Shown piece after piece: positions 1 to 6,857 of a stretch of 8,858 nucleotides of DNA (within the stretch, counting starts at the first letter, position 1; every line of letters begins with the position of its first letter). Under the pieces are notes generated by a model. The model saw only the letters and a program-made list of their open reading frames with translations, made no database searches and was not told the DNA's origin. The position numbers were made by a program, and so were the translations under genes. Origin of the DNA: Rhodocyclaceae bacterium UBA6160 (lineage in GTDB: Bacteria; Pseudomonadota; Gammaproteobacteria; Burkholderiales; Rhodocyclaceae). The DNA lies in the NCBI GenBank assembly GCA_002422995.1, contig DIUK01000019.1, positions 7,698-16,555 of the forward strand, written 5' to 3'.

Positions 1-57
1 AAAACTCACTTCACCGGCTTTCAAGACTGGTGCATTCAACCGCTCTGCCACGCTTCC
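1..57 (-). tRNA. tRNA-Ser (anticodon UGA), 3' part cut off by the window edge
   Basis: Read on the minus strand from base 57, the sequence opens with the acceptor strand GGAAGCG. A D-arm with GCAGAGCGGTTGAATGC follows, then an anticodon loop CTTGAAA with anticodon TGA at 23-21. This closely matches the 5' two-thirds of bacterial tRNA-Ser(UGA), which reads UCA and wobble-related serine codons. The variable arm has started when the window ends; the T-arm, 3' acceptor strand and CCA lie outside. The anticodon stem, bases 30-26 against 18-14, contains an A-C mismatch (28/16) and a U-G pair (26/18), which is unusual for this tRNA. Identity is strong; intactness cannot be judged from this fragment. 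Confidence 0.92.
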
Positions 58-158
58 AATGGTGGGCTGCATTCTATCATACAAGATATGTTTGGCTTAT
101 TGATGGCGTTATCTTGACGTCAAAATTCTTTTTGCAGTTGGCTCATGAGGTATTTCGT

Positions 159-186
159 TTGATTATTCATGAGCGTATGCTATATG
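159..186 (+). promoter_or_regulatory. Candidate promoter of the XRE-type regulator gene
   Basis: TTGATT at 159-164 (4 of 6 to TTGACA) is followed by a 16-base spacer and TATATG at 181-186 (4 of 6 to TATAAT). TGC immediately precedes the -10, giving an extended -10 element. The predicted start near base 193 would give a leader of about 68 bases. Two TCATGAG motifs flank the -35 (142-149 and 167-173) and could be operator half-sites. This was found by eye only. Confidence 0.35.
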
Positions 187-260
187 GGCAGGTAGTATTG
201 AGTAGATCTATTTCTTTTTTGTTGTATTCCTGGTTTTTATTTTCATCAAAGGAGACTTAA

Positions 261-554
261 ATGAAAGCGAAAAAAGATGTAGTCGATGTGGGAACGATTC
301 GTCAGAAGCTGGGTTTGAATCAACAACAGTTTTGGGCGCGCTTGGGGGTGACGCAAAGCGGTGGTTCTCGTTATGAAAATGGCCGCAATATGCCGCGTCC
401 TGTGCAAGAGCTTGTGCGCTTGGTTTATGTTGAGAATATTGATATTAAAAAAATCAAACGCGAGGATATGGATGTGATTGAGTATCTTCGTACAGCCAAG
501 CCTGGTCTCTTAAAAGAGCTCAAAAAAGAGGCAAAAGCGACGCCAAAAAAGTAA
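261..554 (+). CDS. Small XRE-family helix-turn-helix DNA-binding protein
   Basis: This 97-residue protein consists mostly of one Cro/C1-type helix-turn-helix domain. The HTH spans roughly residues 12-55: a helix with IRQKLGLNQQQFWARLGV, then the recognition-helix region TQSGGSRYENG, then a supporting helix starting at P45. A lysine-rich tail (residues 63-97, ending KEAKATPKK) follows and may add nonspecific DNA contact. The start is well supported: AAAGGAG ends 6 bases before the ATG. There is no partner domain (no HipA, toxin or peptidase) and no adjacent toxin gene, so an antitoxin role is not indicated. A probable terminator overlaps the 3' end, suggesting a single-gene transcript. It is likely a local transcription regulator, possibly autoregulated given the palindromes upstream; its targets are unknown. 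Confidence 0.85.
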   Translation: MKAKKDVVDVGTIRQKLGLNQQQFWARLGVTQSGGSRYENGRNMPRPVQELVRLVYVENIDIKKIKREDMDVIEYLRTAKPGLLKELKKEAKATPKK

Positions 555-581
555 TTGGCTCGAATGGCGTGGATTTTTTTT
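540..581 (+). terminator. Probable intrinsic terminator of the XRE-type gene
   Basis: ACGCCA (540-545) pairs with TGGCGT (565-570), and an eight-T run lies at 574-581. A competing stem GCCAA/TTGGC (542-546 with 555-559, 8-base loop) shares the left arm. The left arm lies within the last codons of the gene. The main stem is short and its loop is 19 bases, so strength is uncertain. Confidence 0.4.
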
Positions 582-607
582 GAGACATCAGATAGACGGT
601 AAATGAA

Positions 608-1498
608 TTAAGGACTCACGGTGCAAAGCAACCCGAGTTGGCGAATGCGTTGTGCGATTTGATTCAGCTGAAACTGATCAAGACTTGCTAGCCGATATGC
701 CGCTTGTTGGAGTGATGGCCTGGCTAGGCTATATAAGTGCACACCTTTGAGTTGCGTTGATATCGGTTTGAGCAAGTTCAGGTATTGTTCAATTTCGTTT
801 TCATTTGGTGGCGAGTTATCGAGGGTAAAAAGGCAGGTTTGTACCCAAGTCGGGGCGAGTTTGGCGCAGCGCGCAAGTCGGCGCGAGACCGTTTGGGGCG
901 CCAGGTTTACGCCATTGATTTCTAATAGGGCGGTGGGGCTTGCTCGATCGACTTTGAACCAAACTTCACCGGTAGCTTGACCAATCAGTGCAATGCCCTC
1001 TTGCACTTCTTTACGATCCAGCAAGCTGCCATTCGTGATGAGTCGTAGCATGGTCTGATTTTCCAGGCCATGGGTACGCAAAATTTGATGTACAAGTGAG
1101 ACGGCTACTGGGAACTCGATTGCACTCGTTGGTTCGCCATTGCCAGAAAAGGCGATATCACGTAGTTCGGTTATTCCAGGTTGGATGGATGTCTCTGTAG
1201 ACTTCAAAGCAGACTGCGACGACATTGTCGTCGGCGACAGTGTTAGTTGGCCTTGTGCTATGGCGTGCAGTAGCGCATTAAGTTCATGTGAGAGCAAATC
1301 AAGGTCAATCGGTGGCGGGCCACCACGGGTCAAATTGGGTACTTGGCAGTAGATGCATTGCCAGTTGCAGGCATTGTTGGGGTTGAGGTTGATGCCTATC
1401 GAGATGCCCCCTGCTCGACGGGAAAGAACGGGATATACATAACGCATGCCTGTGCTATCGCGCGAGTGGTTGGTGGTATTCAGTAGCACTTTTGACAT
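608..1498 (-). CDS. Radical SAM protein of unassigned function (wyosine-synthetase-like/COG0731 type)
   Basis: This 296-residue protein carries the radical SAM signature CX3CX2C: Cys44, Cys48 and Cys51 in NACNWQCIYCQVP. These residues bind the 4Fe-4S cluster that cleaves S-adenosylmethionine. The GEPT-type motif, typical of this superfamily, is in FSGNGEPT (residues 117-124). The N-terminal text NLNPNNACNW resembles a group of uncharacterised proteobacterial radical SAM proteins related to COG0731; that assignment is from memory of the family. It lacks the GCNL...CDT context of canonical QueE. A serine/threonine-rich, low-complexity insert lies at about residues 85-108. The start ATG at 1498 fits the family N-terminus, but I see no clear Shine-Dalgarno sequence. 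The gene is divergent from queD with 184 bases between start codons. The reaction is unknown. Confidence 0.85.
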   Translation of the reverse strand: MSKVLLNTTNHSRDSTGMRYVYPVLSRRAGGISIGINLNPNNACNWQCIYCQVPNLTRGGPPPIDLDLLSHELNALLHAIAQGQLTLSPTTMSSQSALKSTETSIQPGITELRDIAFSGNGEPTSAIEFPVAVSLVHQILRTHGLENQTMLRLITNGSLLDRKEVQEGIALIGQATGEVWFKVDRASPTALLEINGVNLAPQTVSRRLARCAKLAPTWVQTCLFTLDNSPPNENEIEQYLNLLKPISTQLKGVHLYSLARPSLQQAAYRLASLDQFQLNQIAQRIRQLGLLCTVSP

Positions 1499-1628
1499 GG
1501 TGTTATATGAAAAGTCGGCGCTGATGAGACGGCGTAATAATAGGGGGTAATGACATTTTTAGCATTCAGCAAGGTGTTCTCGATGAAGCGGTTAACGAGA
1601 TGGCGAGGGACGTACCCCATAAGCTCAC

Positions 1629-1634
1629 TATAAT
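1629..1634 (+). promoter_or_regulatory. Perfect TATAAT -10 element upstream of queD
   Basis: TATAAT lies 48 bases before the queD ATG and would place the transcript start near 1641. I could not find a convincing -35: the hexamer 17 bases upstream (1606-1611) reads AGGGAC. An activator or a chance match is possible. Confidence 0.35.
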
Positions 1635-1682
1635 GCAGACTCTGTCTTTGTTGCATGATTGTCATTAAACAATTATTTTCTT

Positions 1683-2138
1683 ATGCTAATTACTCGTCGT
1701 CTTGAATTTGATGCAGGTCACCGAATTCCCGATCATAAAAGTCAATGTCGTCATTTGCACGGCCATCGTTATGCGCTGGAAGTAACCCTTGCGGGGAAAA
1801 TAAAAAATGCGCCAGGGCGATCAGACAATGGCATGGTGATGGATTTTTCCGAGGTAAAAACACTTGCCAAGACCCATGTGGTTGATGTGTGGGACCATGC
1901 GTTTTTAGTATGGCGAGAAGATCATGCGGTGGCTGAGTTTTTGGCTACTATCCCGAACCACAAGACTGTGCTGATGGATACCGTTCCTACCGCTGAAAAC
2001 CTCGCTCGAATTGCCTTTCAAATTCTGGACAAGGTGTACAAAACCACCTACGGTGATCACATTTGCCTGGAGCGAATTCGGTTATTTGAAACGCCTAACT
2101 GTTGGGCAGACGCTTTACGAGATCAGTCAGCAGCATAA
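1683..2138 (+). CDS. queD: 6-carboxy-5,6,7,8-tetrahydropterin synthase (QueD, PTPS family)
   Basis: QueD converts 7,8-dihydroneopterin triphosphate to 6-carboxytetrahydropterin, the second step towards preQ0 and queuosine, in the cytoplasm. With the ATG at 1683 the protein has 151 residues. Zinc ligands His13, His26 and His28 are in DAGHRIP and CRHLHGH. Cys22 is the catalytic cysteine, and His72 (in DHAFL) and Glu136 (in LFETPN) match the other catalytic positions. VMDFSEVK and PTAENLA are further family blocks. It is about 30 residues longer than the 121-residue E. coli protein, with extra length after residue 78 and at the C-terminus. An upstream in-frame TTG at 1659 would add eight residues, but MLITRRLEFDAGH is the usual N-terminus. 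There is no clear Shine-Dalgarno sequence. It is followed by sppA after 30 bases in the same direction. Confidence 0.93.
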   Translation: MLITRRLEFDAGHRIPDHKSQCRHLHGHRYALEVTLAGKIKNAPGRSDNGMVMDFSEVKTLAKTHVVDVWDHAFLVWREDHAVAEFLATIPNHKTVLMDTVPTAENLARIAFQILDKVYKTTYGDHICLERIRLFETPNCWADALRDQSAA

Positions 2139-2168
2139 TTAAAACGTCACATTTTCTAAGGATGCAAC

Positions 2169-3149
2169 ATGTCGCAAGAAGATCAACCAGCCGCTAAGCA
2201 ACAACCTTTGCCTCCAGCGGACGACCGCTGGGAACGAAAGGCGCTTGAAAATGTTGCCTTGGCGGTTATTGCCGAGCAACGACGGAGCCGACGCTGGGGG
2301 ATTTTCTTCAAGTTACTCGGCTTTTCGTTTCTGGCAATCATGATGTCTTTATCCATGGGTTGGGGAGAGACAAAGCATTTAGTTGATGGTCAGAAATTTA
2401 CTGCGCTGGTCAATCTTTCTGGCGTCATTCAGGAAAGTGGTGGGGTAAGTGCTGAGGAGATAAATAGTTCTTTGCGCGAAGCCTACGAACACAAAGATAC
2501 AGCAGGTGTGGTTTTGCGGATTAATAGCCCTGGCGGAAGCCCGGTCCAGGCAGGCATGATTAATGACGAGATGCAACGCTTGCGCAGAGCCTACCCTGCA
2601 ATACCTTTGTTTGTGGTGATAGAGGATATTTGTGCTTCAGGTGGATACTATGTGGCAGTGGCAGCCGACAAGATTTTTGTCGATAAAGCCAGTATTGTTG
2701 GCTCTATTGGTGTGTTGATGGATGGGTTTGGATTTACTGGTGCGATGGAAAAACTTGGCGTAGAGCGACGGTTGATTACTGCTGGCGAGAACAAGGGTTT
2801 TCTTGATCCGTTCTCTCCCCAGTCCCAGCAGCAAAAAGCCTATGCCGTGAATATGCTAGGTGAGATTCATGCTCAATTCGTTGATGCCGTTCGCCGCGGT
2901 CGCGGTAAGCGCTTAAAAGAAACGCCGGATATGTTTTCAGGTTTGATGTGGAGTGGCGCCAAAAGCATTGAACTAGGGTTGGCTGATGGTTATGGCACTA
3001 TAAATAGCGTGGCACGTGACGTGATTAAGGCTGAACATATCAGAGACTTCACTGCTGAGTCGAATATTGCTGAAAAGTTCGCTGAACGTTTGGGCGCTCA
3101 TGCGGCAAAAGGCACGGCGAATGCTTTGTCGCGACTTAATGTTCGCTGA
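2169..3149 (+). CDS. sppA: S49-family signal peptide peptidase, inner-membrane serine protease
   Basis: The 326-residue protein has a cytoplasmic N-terminus rich in charge and proline (1-42), one membrane segment at about 44-64, and a periplasmic S49 protease domain. The catalytic serine is Ser157 in CASGGYY and the lysine base is Lys209 in GENKGFLDPF. Their spacing of 52 residues equals that of Bacillus SppA Ser147/Lys199. RINSPGGSP (117-125) and the block SIVGSIGVLMDG (175-186) are family hallmarks. It is the short single-domain form, about half the length of E. coli SppA. The enzyme degrades signal peptides left in the membrane after secretion. The start is supported by AAGGAT (2158-2163), 5 bases before the ATG. 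It probably shares a transcript with queD; its 3' end overlaps that of ppk on the opposite strand. Confidence 0.93.
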   Translation: MSQEDQPAAKQQPLPPADDRWERKALENVALAVIAEQRRSRRWGIFFKLLGFSFLAIMMSLSMGWGETKHLVDGQKFTALVNLSGVIQESGGVSAEEINSSLREAYEHKDTAGVVLRINSPGGSPVQAGMINDEMQRLRRAYPAIPLFVVIEDICASGGYYVAVAADKIFVDKASIVGSIGVLMDGFGFTGAMEKLGVERRLITAGENKGFLDPFSPQSQQQKAYAVNMLGEIHAQFVDAVRRGRGKRLKETPDMFSGLMWSGAKSIELGLADGYGTINSVARDVIKAEHIRDFTAESNIAEKFAERLGAHAAKGTANALSRLNVR

Positions 3150-5217
3150 TTACTGGCGTTTGTAAGGTCGCTAGTAGTCGTTCTTGCGCACAGTAGCGAG
3201 CGCGTCTGGTTGGCCTAATTGCATACTCGCCTTGACTATTCATCTCCCATGCTTGTGTGTTGTCTGCAAGATAGGGTTGCAGACCTTCTTTTAAGACGCG
3301 GCGTTTGAGTTTTGGATCCAATACGGGAAAGCTGATTTCGATGCGGCGAAAGAAATTACGTTCCATCCAGTCAGCACTGGAAAGATAGATTTTTTGTTCC
3401 CCACGCGCATGGAAATAAAAAATTCGGTGATGCTCTAGGAAGCGACCAATGATAGAGCGGACGTGTATGTTTTCTGATAATCCTTTAACGCCTGGACGCA
3501 GGGAGCAAACACCACGGATGATCAAGTCAATCGTTACACCCGCCTGACTCGCCTCGTAAAGTGCGTCAATAATTTCAGGCTCTAATAAAGAATTCATTTT
3601 GGCAATGATACGTGCTGGTTGATTGGCGCGAGCGGCAGCAGTTTCGGCACGGATGGCGGCGAGCATGTTCGCATGCAGCGAAAAAGGTGCCTGCCATAGG
3701 TGCTTTAGCTGATTTGCCTTGCCCAGCCCGGTGAGCTGCTTAAAGACTTCATTGACGTCGTCGCCAATATCCGGGTTGCACGTCAGTAAGCCGAAGTCTG
3801 TGTAAATACGTGTTGTGCCTGGGTGGTAATTGCCTGTTCCTAAGTGGATGTAGCGGCGATAACCCTGGCTTTCGCGACGCAGAATCATCAACATCTTGGC
3901 ATGTGTCTTGTAACCGACAACGCCATACACAACGTGTACGCCAACCTCTTCTAGTCTGGATGCAATGGATAAGTTGGCTTCCTCATCAAAGCGCGCCATT
4001 AGCTCTACAACAACGGTGACTTCTTTCCCTTTTTGAGCAGCACGCAAAAGATGTTCCATCAAAACGGAGTTGGTTCCGGTTCGATAAACTGTCATTTTGA
4101 TAGCGACAACTTGTGGGTCATCAGCGGCTTGTTGCAGCAGCGTAATGACAGGCAGAAATGATTGATAAGGATGATGAAGCAGAATGTCCTGCTTTTGAAT
4201 ATTGCTAAAAATATCCAATCGTTTGGTGAGTAGTTTGGGGATACCTGGCTGAAAAGATGGGTATTTCAAATCAGGTCGATTGACTTCGTCCGGTACAGAC
4301 ATCAAGCGTACGAGATTAACGATACCCGGCACGCGATAAAGATCACTTTGATCAAGCTCAAATTGCTGAAGTAAAAAACTGGCCATGTCGTGAGGACAGT
4401 TGTCGGCAACTTCCAGGCGAACTGCATCACCAAAGTGCCGTTGTGGCAACTCGCCTTGCAAGGCGAGGCGCAAGTTTTTTATTTCCTCATCATCGACAAA
4501 CAAGTCAGAATTTCGTGTCACGCGAAATTGATAGCAGCCCAGTACTTCCATCCCCGAAAAAAGTTCGCCCACATGCTCATGCATGACCGAGGATAAAAAT
4601 ACAAAGCTGTCTTTTACGACGCAGAGTTCAGGTGGCAAGCGAATAATACGGGGGAGTGCACGTGGTGCTTGAACGATCGCGGTACCTGAGTTTCTGCCAA
4701 AGGCATCTGTGCCGACTAGTTCAACGGCAAAATTGAGGCTTTTATTCAAAACGCGTGGAAAGGGGTGCGATGGATCAAGTCCGATTGGCGTGAGTAAGGG
4801 CATCACTTCACTACGGAAGAAGTTCTGAATCCATTGCCGTTGTTCTTCAGACCATTGATTACGACGCACGAAGGCGATTCCCTCTTTTTGCAAAGAAGGG
4901 AGGATATTGTCATTGAGTAGTCGATATTGCTCAGCAACCAAAGAATGCGCTTGTTGCGTGATATGACGAAAAACATCTTTAGGCAGCAAGCCATCGGCTT
5001 CCGTTGCTTGACTATCGAGCTTGATTTTTGCCCTGATGCTCGCAACGCGAATTTCAAAAAACTCATCCAGGTTTGAAGAAAAAATGCATAGAAAGCGCAG
5101 CCGTTCAAGTAACGGGATTCGTTGATCGGCGGCTTGAGCAAGGACTCTGCGGTTAAATGCAAGCAGGGAGAGTTCGCGATTCAGAAAATTACTGATGGCA
5201 GGGGAGGATAAGTTCAT
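3136..5217 (-). CDS. ppk: Polyphosphate kinase 1
   Basis: PPK1 reversibly transfers the gamma phosphate of ATP onto long-chain polyphosphate. The protein has 693 residues (E. coli 688). The N-terminal domain opens with FLNRELSLLAFNRRVL and contains SSNLDEFFEIRVA. The catalytic half contains the autophosphorylated histidine region: His439 in KTHAK and His458 in IHLGTGNYH, 19 residues apart as in E. coli His435/His454. YTDFGLLT follows, and SSADWMERN lies near the C-terminus. The reading frame stays open 58 codons upstream to 5391, but that stretch lacks family similarity and runs antisense into ppx. The ATG at 5217 has CTAAGG eight bases upstream and begins the recognisable domain. The gene is divergent from ppx and convergent with sppA, overlapping its stop by 14 bases. 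Confidence 0.97.
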   Translation of the reverse strand: MNLSSPAISNFLNRELSLLAFNRRVLAQAADQRIPLLERLRFLCIFSSNLDEFFEIRVASIRAKIKLDSQATEADGLLPKDVFRHITQQAHSLVAEQYRLLNDNILPSLQKEGIAFVRRNQWSEEQRQWIQNFFRSEVMPLLTPIGLDPSHPFPRVLNKSLNFAVELVGTDAFGRNSGTAIVQAPRALPRIIRLPPELCVVKDSFVFLSSVMHEHVGELFSGMEVLGCYQFRVTRNSDLFVDDEEIKNLRLALQGELPQRHFGDAVRLEVADNCPHDMASFLLQQFELDQSDLYRVPGIVNLVRLMSVPDEVNRPDLKYPSFQPGIPKLLTKRLDIFSNIQKQDILLHHPYQSFLPVITLLQQAADDPQVVAIKMTVYRTGTNSVLMEHLLRAAQKGKEVTVVVELMARFDEEANLSIASRLEEVGVHVVYGVVGYKTHAKMLMILRRESQGYRRYIHLGTGNYHPGTTRIYTDFGLLTCNPDIGDDVNEVFKQLTGLGKANQLKHLWQAPFSLHANMLAAIRAETAAARANQPARIIAKMNSLLEPEIIDALYEASQAGVTIDLIIRGVCSLRPGVKGLSENIHVRSIIGRFLEHHRIFYFHARGEQKIYLSSADWMERNFFRRIEISFPVLDPKLKRRVLKEGLQPYLADNTQAWEMNSQGEYAIRPTRRARYCAQERLLATLQTPVISEH

Positions 5218-5225
5218 GGTGCAGA

Positions 5226-5231
5226 CCTTAG
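5226..5231 (-). promoter_or_regulatory. Ribosome binding site that fixes the ppk start
   Basis: CTAAGG on the minus strand ends eight bases before the ATG at 5217. It supports this internal start over the one 58 codons upstream, which has no such site and lies within ppx. Confidence 0.6.
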
Positions 5232-5242
5232 TTTGGGTTCTG

Positions 5243-5276
5243 ATTATGTGCCAATTTTGTTTCTGTTTTGTGACAT
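5243..5276 (-). promoter_or_regulatory. PHO-box-like element with -10 upstream of ppk
   Basis: On the minus strand, ATGTCAC (5276-5270), a 4-base A-rich spacer and CAGAAAC (5265-5259) resemble the two 7-base direct repeats of a PhoB site (CTGTCAT-type). The first repeat fits well and the second poorly. A 10-base gap then leads to CATAAT (5248-5243), a 5-of-6 match to the -10. The same repeat-to-(-10) spacing occurs at E. coli phoA. No good -35 hexamer is present, as expected for PhoB-activated promoters. The element lies in the shared 93-base ppk/ppx intergenic region. Confidence 0.35.
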
Positions 5277-5310
5277 AAATTTCTAAGATTATCGTTGTTA
5301 AAATCGGCTG

Positions 5311-6789
5311 ATGATAAATAAATTTACTGCTGCTGTTGATTTGGGTTCGAATAGTTTTCGTTTGCAAGTCGGACGACTTATTGATCACCAAATTTATCCC
5401 TTGGATGGTTTAAAAGAGACGGTTCGTCTTGCTGCCGGGTTAACGCCAGATAAGTTGCTGGATGAGCCATCTCAACAACGCGCATTACGTGCATTGTCTA
5501 TTTTTTCTGAGCGGCTGAGAGGGTTTGCCCCTGATGCGGTGAGGGCTGTTGCTACTAATACGTTCCGGGTCGCTAAAAATGCGGCAGAGTTTTTGCAGAC
5601 AGCAGAGGCGACACTGGGTTTCCCCATTGAAGTCATTTCTGGCAGAGAAGAGGCGAGGCTGATTTATCTTGGTGTAGCGCATACCTTGGCAAACCCAGCC
5701 CAAAGACAACTTGTGGTCGATATTGGCGGTGGTTCGACTGAGCTGATTATTGGTCAGAATAATGAACCGCTTGCATTAGAGTCGTTATATATGGGTTGTG
5801 TCAGCTATAGCTTGCGATTTTTCCCACAGGGGCGGGTAAGCAAAAGCAGTTTTCGGGCGGCTGAGCTGGCCGCTAGCCAGGAGCTGCAAACGCTAGTAAA
5901 TACCTATCAGTCACTGGGTTGGGATGTGGCGATTGGCTCATCTGGGACAGCAAAAGCCATTATGGAATTGCTGTTACAAAATAAGTTGTCTGAACAAGGC
6001 ATCAGCCGTAATGGTTTAAGCCGTCTATGCGCTGAATTGATTAGTGCGGGGGACCCCTCAAGGATGCGCGTGCAGGGCTTGCGTGCTGATCGGCTACCTG
6101 TTTTACCTGGTGGGCTGGCCATCATGTCGGCTATTTTTAATGTGTTTGATCTGGAGATCATGGCTTTTTCAGAAGGGGCACTTCGTCTTGGGGTTTTGTA
6201 CGATCAATTAGACCGTTACCACCACGACGATATGCGTGAAGTCACGGTAAATAGATTTATGCAGCGGTATGAAGTAGATAGCCGCCAAGCGAACAGGGTG
6301 GCAAATACTGCGTTGAACTTATTGCATCAACTGGTTCCTGCAACGGAGGAGCCAGATAATGTTGATGCGCAGTTTTTAGTGTGGGCTGCGCGTTTGCATG
6401 AAGTTGGCGTGTCAGTTGCGCACTCAAGCTATCATAAACATAGCGCGTATATTTTGTTGAATGCGGATATGCCTGGATTTTCCAGGCGCGATCAAATGCG
6501 TTTGTCGCAACTTGTACTGGCGCACCGTGGCAAATTGGAGCGCGCTAACTCATTGGAAAAAGATGCGTCCGAATGGACGCTGATTTGCTGTTTGCGCATC
6601 GCTGTATTACTGCATAGGGTGCGTGACGACTTGCCGCTGCCAACGATGAAAATCCGTTTTACTAAATCGGGCTTTCAGTTGATATTTGCTGACGGTGGTC
6701 TGGCAAATTTACCTTTGACCGCATCAGCATTAGCTGATGAGGCAAAGCAGTGGCAGGGTGTTGAAGGTGAGTTACGAATTAAAGCTTAA
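5311..6789 (+). CDS. ppx: Exopolyphosphatase (Ppx/GppA family)
   Basis: Ppx releases orthophosphate processively from the ends of polyphosphate; GppA relatives also hydrolyse pppGpp. The 492-residue protein begins with the actin-like ATPase fold: DLGSNSFRLQV (10-20), SGREEARLIYLG (110-121; Glu113/Glu114 include the likely equivalent of the catalytic Glu121 of E. coli PPX), DIGGGSTELI (137-146) and GSSGTAKAI (209-217). The C-terminal region (about 310-492) is the helical HD-like domain, with RLHEVG and HKHSAYIL at about 361-382. The family usually has about 500-515 residues in this two-domain form, so it is full length. Adjacency to ppk favours Ppx over GppA. The ATG lacks an evident Shine-Dalgarno sequence. 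It is divergent from ppk and convergent with dsbB. Confidence 0.95.
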   Translation: MINKFTAAVDLGSNSFRLQVGRLIDHQIYPLDGLKETVRLAAGLTPDKLLDEPSQQRALRALSIFSERLRGFAPDAVRAVATNTFRVAKNAAEFLQTAEATLGFPIEVISGREEARLIYLGVAHTLANPAQRQLVVDIGGGSTELIIGQNNEPLALESLYMGCVSYSLRFFPQGRVSKSSFRAAELAASQELQTLVNTYQSLGWDVAIGSSGTAKAIMELLLQNKLSEQGISRNGLSRLCAELISAGDPSRMRVQGLRADRLPVLPGGLAIMSAIFNVFDLEIMAFSEGALRLGVLYDQLDRYHHDDMREVTVNRFMQRYEVDSRQANRVANTALNLLHQLVPATEEPDNVDAQFLVWAARLHEVGVSVAHSSYHKHSAYILLNADMPGFSRRDQMRLSQLVLAHRGKLERANSLEKDASEWTLICCLRIAVLLHRVRDDLPLPTMKIRFTKSGFQLIFADGGLANLPLTASALADEAKQWQGVEGELRIKA

Positions 6790-6799
6790 ATAGCACTTA

Positions 6800-6848
6800 A
6801 ATAGTGATAGCGCTGTGTGCTGCAATAAAAATCACTTTATTCACTATT
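6800..6848. terminator. Weak inverted repeat between the convergent ppx and dsbB genes
   Basis: AATAGTGA (6800-6807) pairs with TCACTATT (6841-6848) across a 33-base loop. A nested alternative pairs AGTGAT (6803-6808) with ATCACT (6831-6836), followed by TTTAT. The stems are AT-rich and no proper T-tract follows, so function as a bidirectional terminator is only possible. The 68-base intergenic region holds nothing else I can identify. Confidence 0.25.
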
Positions 6849-6857
6849 CGCTACCGG

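Noticed and set aside
30..260. Plus-strand frame of 76 codons at the left edge
   Set aside because: It starts inside and antisense to the tRNA-Ser gene, has no ribosome binding site or recognisable domain, and covers the promoter region of the XRE gene.
1..554. tRNA-associated integrated element (tRNA-Ser next to an XRE regulator)
   Set aside because: The regulator lies on the 5' side of the tRNA, whereas integration normally uses the 3' end. No integrase, repeat of the tRNA end or phage gene is visible.
1499..1682. preQ1 riboswitch upstream of queD
   Set aside because: I looked for the short hairpin followed by an A-rich tail that pairs with its loop, and for a sequestered ribosome binding site. 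I saw neither.
5218..5391. 58-codon N-terminal extension of ppk
   Set aside because: The extension has no family similarity, crosses the shared promoter region and runs antisense into ppx. The start at 5217 has its own ribosome binding site.
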